From positions 1 to 34,170 of the forward strand of contig JAQURP010000008.1 of the NCBI GenBank assembly GCA_028715545.1: DNA of 34,170 nucleotides, in the 5' to 3' direction. Of this stretch, positions 31,020-34,170 are shown piece after piece. The notes beneath the pieces are model-generated. The model worked only from the letters and a program-made list of their open reading frames with translations, was not told the origin of the DNA and made no database searches. Each line of letters starts with the position of its first letter. Position 1 is the first letter of the stretch. The position numbers were made by a program, and so were the translations under genes. The DNA is from Methanocellales archaeon (GTDB lineage Archaea > Halobacteriota > UBA148).

Positions 31020-32027
31020 ATGAAAGTTGGGATTATCGGGGGGGCAGGTTATACTGGCGGGGAATTGCTTCGCCTATTAGTAAATCACCCTGATGTTGAA
31101 ATAGTGGCAGTGACATCACGACGCTTCCACGGCAAGCCCGTTTCTGGGGTACACCCTCATCTTTCGGAAGTATTAGATTTGTCTTTTGGGGACCTTTCTA
31201 CAAGTGAAGTTGCGAGAAGCTCTGATCTAGTTTTCACGGCAGTACCGCACAAGACTGCAATGGGCTACGTCCCTGACTTGCTGGCGCAGAACGTCAAAGT
31301 TGTCGATCTAAGTGCTGATTATCGATTGGCTCCTGAGATCTATGAGTCCACATATATGACAACTCACACCGATCGTGCTAGAAGGGCAATATATGGCTTG
31401 CCAGAGCTTCACAGAGCAGAGATCAAAACATCAAACTTGGTGGCAAACCCAGGGTGCTTTTCTACCGGGGCAATATTGGCAGCTGCCCCCTTGGTAAAGG
31501 CGGCCAAAGCAGAAAGAATCGTGTTCGATTCAAAGACAGGCATCTCTGGTGCTGGTATGGAACCCTCAGGGGTCACACATTATCCGAATATAGCAGAGAA
31601 CGTGGTTCCTTATTGTATAACCACGCACCGACATCTGCCAGAAATCAGGCAAGAACTGGGGCTGTTAGGTAAATGCAAAATCAGCTTTACACCGCACATC
31701 ATTCCTTCTGTGCGGGGAATTTTGACGACAGCACACATATTTGTGAGAGAGACGCTTACAAGCGAGTACATATCTGGTCTCTATGAAGAAATGTATGCTA
31801 GCGAGCCATTCATAAGAATTCTAAAGACGATGCCATCGCTGAGCGCAGTTCGAGGCTCCAATTTCTGTGATATCGGTTGCTTTGATGCTGAGGGGGATAG
31901 GATCGTGGTGATCTCTGCCATAGACAATCTGACAAAAGGTGCATCAGGACAAGCTCTTCAGAATATGAATCTGATGTTTGGCCTGGATGAAAAAAGGGGG
32001 CTATGGGTGCCGGGGATGGCGCCATGA
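31020..32027 (+). CDS. argC: N-acetyl-gamma-glutamyl-phosphate reductase
   Basis: MKVGIIGGAGYTGGELLRLLVNHPDVEI...VANPGCFSTGAILAAAPLV...; a GTG start at 31011 is also possible. Confidence 0.96.
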   Translation: MKVGIIGGAGYTGGELLRLLVNHPDVEIVAVTSRRFHGKPVSGVHPHLSEVLDLSFGDLSTSEVARSSDLVFTAVPHKTAMGYVPDLLAQNVKVVDLSADYRLAPEIYESTYMTTHTDRARRAIYGLPELHRAEIKTSNLVANPGCFSTGAILAAAPLVKAAKAERIVFDSKTGISGAGMEPSGVTHYPNIAENVVPYCITTHRHLPEIRQELGLLGKCKISFTPHIIPSVRGILTTAHIFVRETLTSEYISGLYEEMYASEPFIRILKTMPSLSAVRGSNFCDIGCFDAEGDRIVVISAIDNLTKGASGQALQNMNLMFGLDEKRGLWVPGMAP

Positions 32028-32509
32028 AATCCACGCAAGTTAAGGATATTATGGAGAGAAAGGTAGTGGTGTGCATAGTCACTGATTCTGTCAGTCTCGT
32101 CGCAAAAAAATTAAGGAAGAATGGCATAAGCGGCATACCTGTAATGGATGGCGACAAATTGGTGGGCATCATTACAGAAAGCGACATTCTTCGCCTTCTG
32201 CGCACCCCAGAATATTCCAGAGAACTCTGGCTGCCCAGTCCGTTAGAGCTCATCGAGGTGCCGATACGTGAATTGGTGGGGTGGGTTGAGATGAAAAAGG
32301 CGCTAGAGGACCTTGGTAACATGCCTGTGAGAGACATCATGACCAAGCAGGTGTACACGGTCTCACCCAGCGATAGTCTTGAAAGAGCAGCAGAGATGAT
32401 GACCAAGCACGATATCAACAGACTTCCGGTAATCGAGGGTGGCAAATTGGTTGGAATCGTCACAAGAGGCGATATCATAGCTGGACTTGGGGGAGGGGGC
32501 AAAAAATGA
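32024..32509 (+). CDS. Protein with two CBS domains
   Basis: ATGA overlap with the argC stop; VKDIMERKVVVCIVTDSVSLVAKKLRKNGISGIPVMDGDKLVGIITESDIL and a second CBS repeat. Confidence 0.93.
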   Translation: MKSTQVKDIMERKVVVCIVTDSVSLVAKKLRKNGISGIPVMDGDKLVGIITESDILRLLRTPEYSRELWLPSPLELIEVPIRELVGWVEMKKALEDLGNMPVRDIMTKQVYTVSPSDSLERAAEMMTKHDINRLPVIEGGKLVGIVTRGDIIAGLGGGGKK

Positions 32510-33663
32510 AGCTTCTGAGCGGAGGGGTATGCGCTGTACCTGCTGTTAAGGCTTATGGCATAAAAGAAGATGTGCAAGGTCTTGCTGTCATAACTGGAAA
32601 AGGTAATACTGTCGGTGTTTTTACCCTAAATAAAATCCGGGCTGCACCGGTTATCGCTACAAGTAGACGCTTGCCAGGCATCATGAATGCTGTTGTCGCA
32701 TATAGTGGTAGCGCCAACGCGTTTACTGGTAAAAAGGGTATCCAAGATGCGGAAAGGATGGCTCTACTAGTGGCCAGTGCATTGGGCATTGATCCTGAAT
32801 CCGTGGGGATCGCTTCCACCGGCATCATCGGACGCCCAATCAATATGGGTTGGATTGAGGATCATGTGGGAAATGTACTGTCGGGTTTGACCTCAGAGCC
32901 AAGCGGTAGCGAGGCGGCAACAAGGGCAATCATGACAACCGACACGATACTCAAACAAATGGCAGTCGAGATCGACGGCGTACACATAGGAGGGATAGCA
33001 AAGGGCTCTGGCATGATAGAGCCAGACATGGCAACGATGCTTTCTTTCATCTACACTGATGTTGAGATGCCCACAGAATCGCTGCACAAATGCCTGAGGG
33101 AGTCGGTAGACAAGAGCTTTAACATGCTGGTCGTGGATGGTGACACTAGCACGAATGATATGGTCCTTCTGACCGCGACTGGCGACAAGAGGACATCTGA
33201 GGAAAGATTTCAGGAAGGTTTGGATTTCGTATGCATGCAACTGGCAAAGATGATAGCAAGAGATGGTGAAGGCTCGACCAAATTCATCGAAGCTTGTATC
33301 AGAGGTGCAAGGTCAAAAGACGATGCAATAAAAGCGGCAAAGGCAGTTGTGCGATCTCCTTTAGTGAAGGCCACAGTCTTTGGTGAGGACCCCAACTGGG
33401 GGCGCATCGTAGCTGCCATAGGGCGATCTGGTGCTGAGGTTAAAGAGGGTAAAATTACTCTAGAGTTCTCGAATGGTACTAAAACCGTGACAATAGTCAA
33501 GGAAGGAAATATCATCGATAGCGGCAAGAAGGCAAAAGAGGTCATGGCTGGTAATGAGTTAATCCTAATCGTGGATCTGGGACTTGGAAAGCACGAGGCA
33601 ACAGCCTGGGGTTGCGATCTAACCTATGATTATGTCAAGATTAATTCGGCTTATATGACATGA
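32506..33663 (+). CDS. argJ: Bifunctional glutamate N-acetyltransferase / ornithine acetyltransferase
   Basis: GGVCAVPAVKAYGIKEDVQGLAVI...MATMLSFIYTD...VDGDTSTNDMVLL; ATGA overlap with the CBS gene. Confidence 0.96.
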   Translation: MKLLSGGVCAVPAVKAYGIKEDVQGLAVITGKGNTVGVFTLNKIRAAPVIATSRRLPGIMNAVVAYSGSANAFTGKKGIQDAERMALLVASALGIDPESVGIASTGIIGRPINMGWIEDHVGNVLSGLTSEPSGSEAATRAIMTTDTILKQMAVEIDGVHIGGIAKGSGMIEPDMATMLSFIYTDVEMPTESLHKCLRESVDKSFNMLVVDGDTSTNDMVLLTATGDKRTSEERFQEGLDFVCMQLAKMIARDGEGSTKFIEACIRGARSKDDAIKAAKAVVRSPLVKATVFGEDPNWGRIVAAIGRSGAEVKEGKITLEFSNGTKTVTIVKEGNIIDSGKKAKEVMAGNELILIVDLGLGKHEATAWGCDLTYDYVKINSAYMT

Positions 33664-33927
33664 ATTTTTTTTTAGTTCGTGAAAGGTGACAAAATGTTCG
33701 GAGCTAGTTTATAAAGAAGGTGTTATCGTTGTTTTAGTTGGTAATATTGATAAATATATAGAAAATGATTTAAGACACAAAATAAATAAATAAATAAAAA
33801 ATTAGATAAATCTGCTGGTTTTGAATTACAGAAATTTAGGATCAAATTGATTAATAAATAGGATAGTAAGACTAAAAAAGAAATCAAAAAACATTTTAGG
33901 TTTAGATATCTCAAATCTATTTAGATA

Positions 33928-33964
33928 AAGCCCATCTTCCCAACATACATTGGGGTGTGGGCTT
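33928..33964. repeat. Stable imperfect hairpin
   Basis: AAGCCCA-TCTT-CCCAA-CATACA-TTGGG-GTG-TGGGCTT. Confidence 0.6.
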
Positions 33965-34170
33965 CTACTTAAAATCAAATATTTTACTCAAAAACATGAT
34001 TTTTGGTTTTAGCTTATTGTAAAAAACGGTCTATCTTATTATAAAAAAAATTAAAAATGAGCGGAAGCCTCCTCATTCGGTTGAACACAATGTTATGGTC
34101 TTCTTTAGTATGCGACCGCTCTTCTTTTCTATGCGATCCCGATTTTAACATTTATTATAACAGATATACT

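Noticed and set aside
33723-33914. 63-aa minus-strand ORF
   Set aside because: Low-complexity AT-rich sequence, no family resemblance.
34059-34165. GAGCGG/CCGCTC arms with GTTATGG and a nearby TATAACAG, reminiscent of the attC-like elements
   Set aside because: Core motifs are not in the correct order or spacing and the region is AT-rich; insufficient to call another element.

Overview
This window is archaeal. Supporting features are an intron-containing tRNA-Arg with a bulge-helix-bulge, an MC1 chromatin protein, the archaeal ADH-synthase/DHQ-synthase-II shikimate route, DUF504 and a RecJ-like DHH protein; a methanogen/ANME-type halobacteriote is likely, but taxonomy is inference. The housekeeping content is: trpA 3' end; shikimate/tyrosine operon (aroA'-aroB'-aroD-aroE-tyrA); gyrB-gyrA; thiL and an AmmeMemoRadiSam-type radical SAM gene; MC1; dcd; tRNA-Arg(TCG) with a 41-nt intron; recJ-like; argC-CBS-argJ. 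Accessory content lies in two regions. (1) 1.1-8.4 kb has cas-less CRISPR remnants with two unrelated repeat families in one phased array, a nitroreductase apparently inserted in a spacer, a radical SAM gene and an uncharacterised membrane/secreted operon. (2) 13.9-16.7 kb looks like a gene-cassette array: same-strand small genes (frameshifted HNH endonuclease, Imm-5-like immunity protein, cation efflux plus a small membrane protein). Each is followed by a related ~95-bp structured element, or a half element, with the architecture TAAC-A-[arm]...[inverted arm]-ATAC-GTTA. This resembles integron attC sites and there is no integrase in the window, so it is my main candidate for an unusual system (a CALIN-like array in an archaeon). 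I also found a 27-bp palindrome at the shikimate operon promoter and a compensatorily varying palindrome shared by two secreted-protein genes. All family assignments come from reading the translations; no database searches were run.
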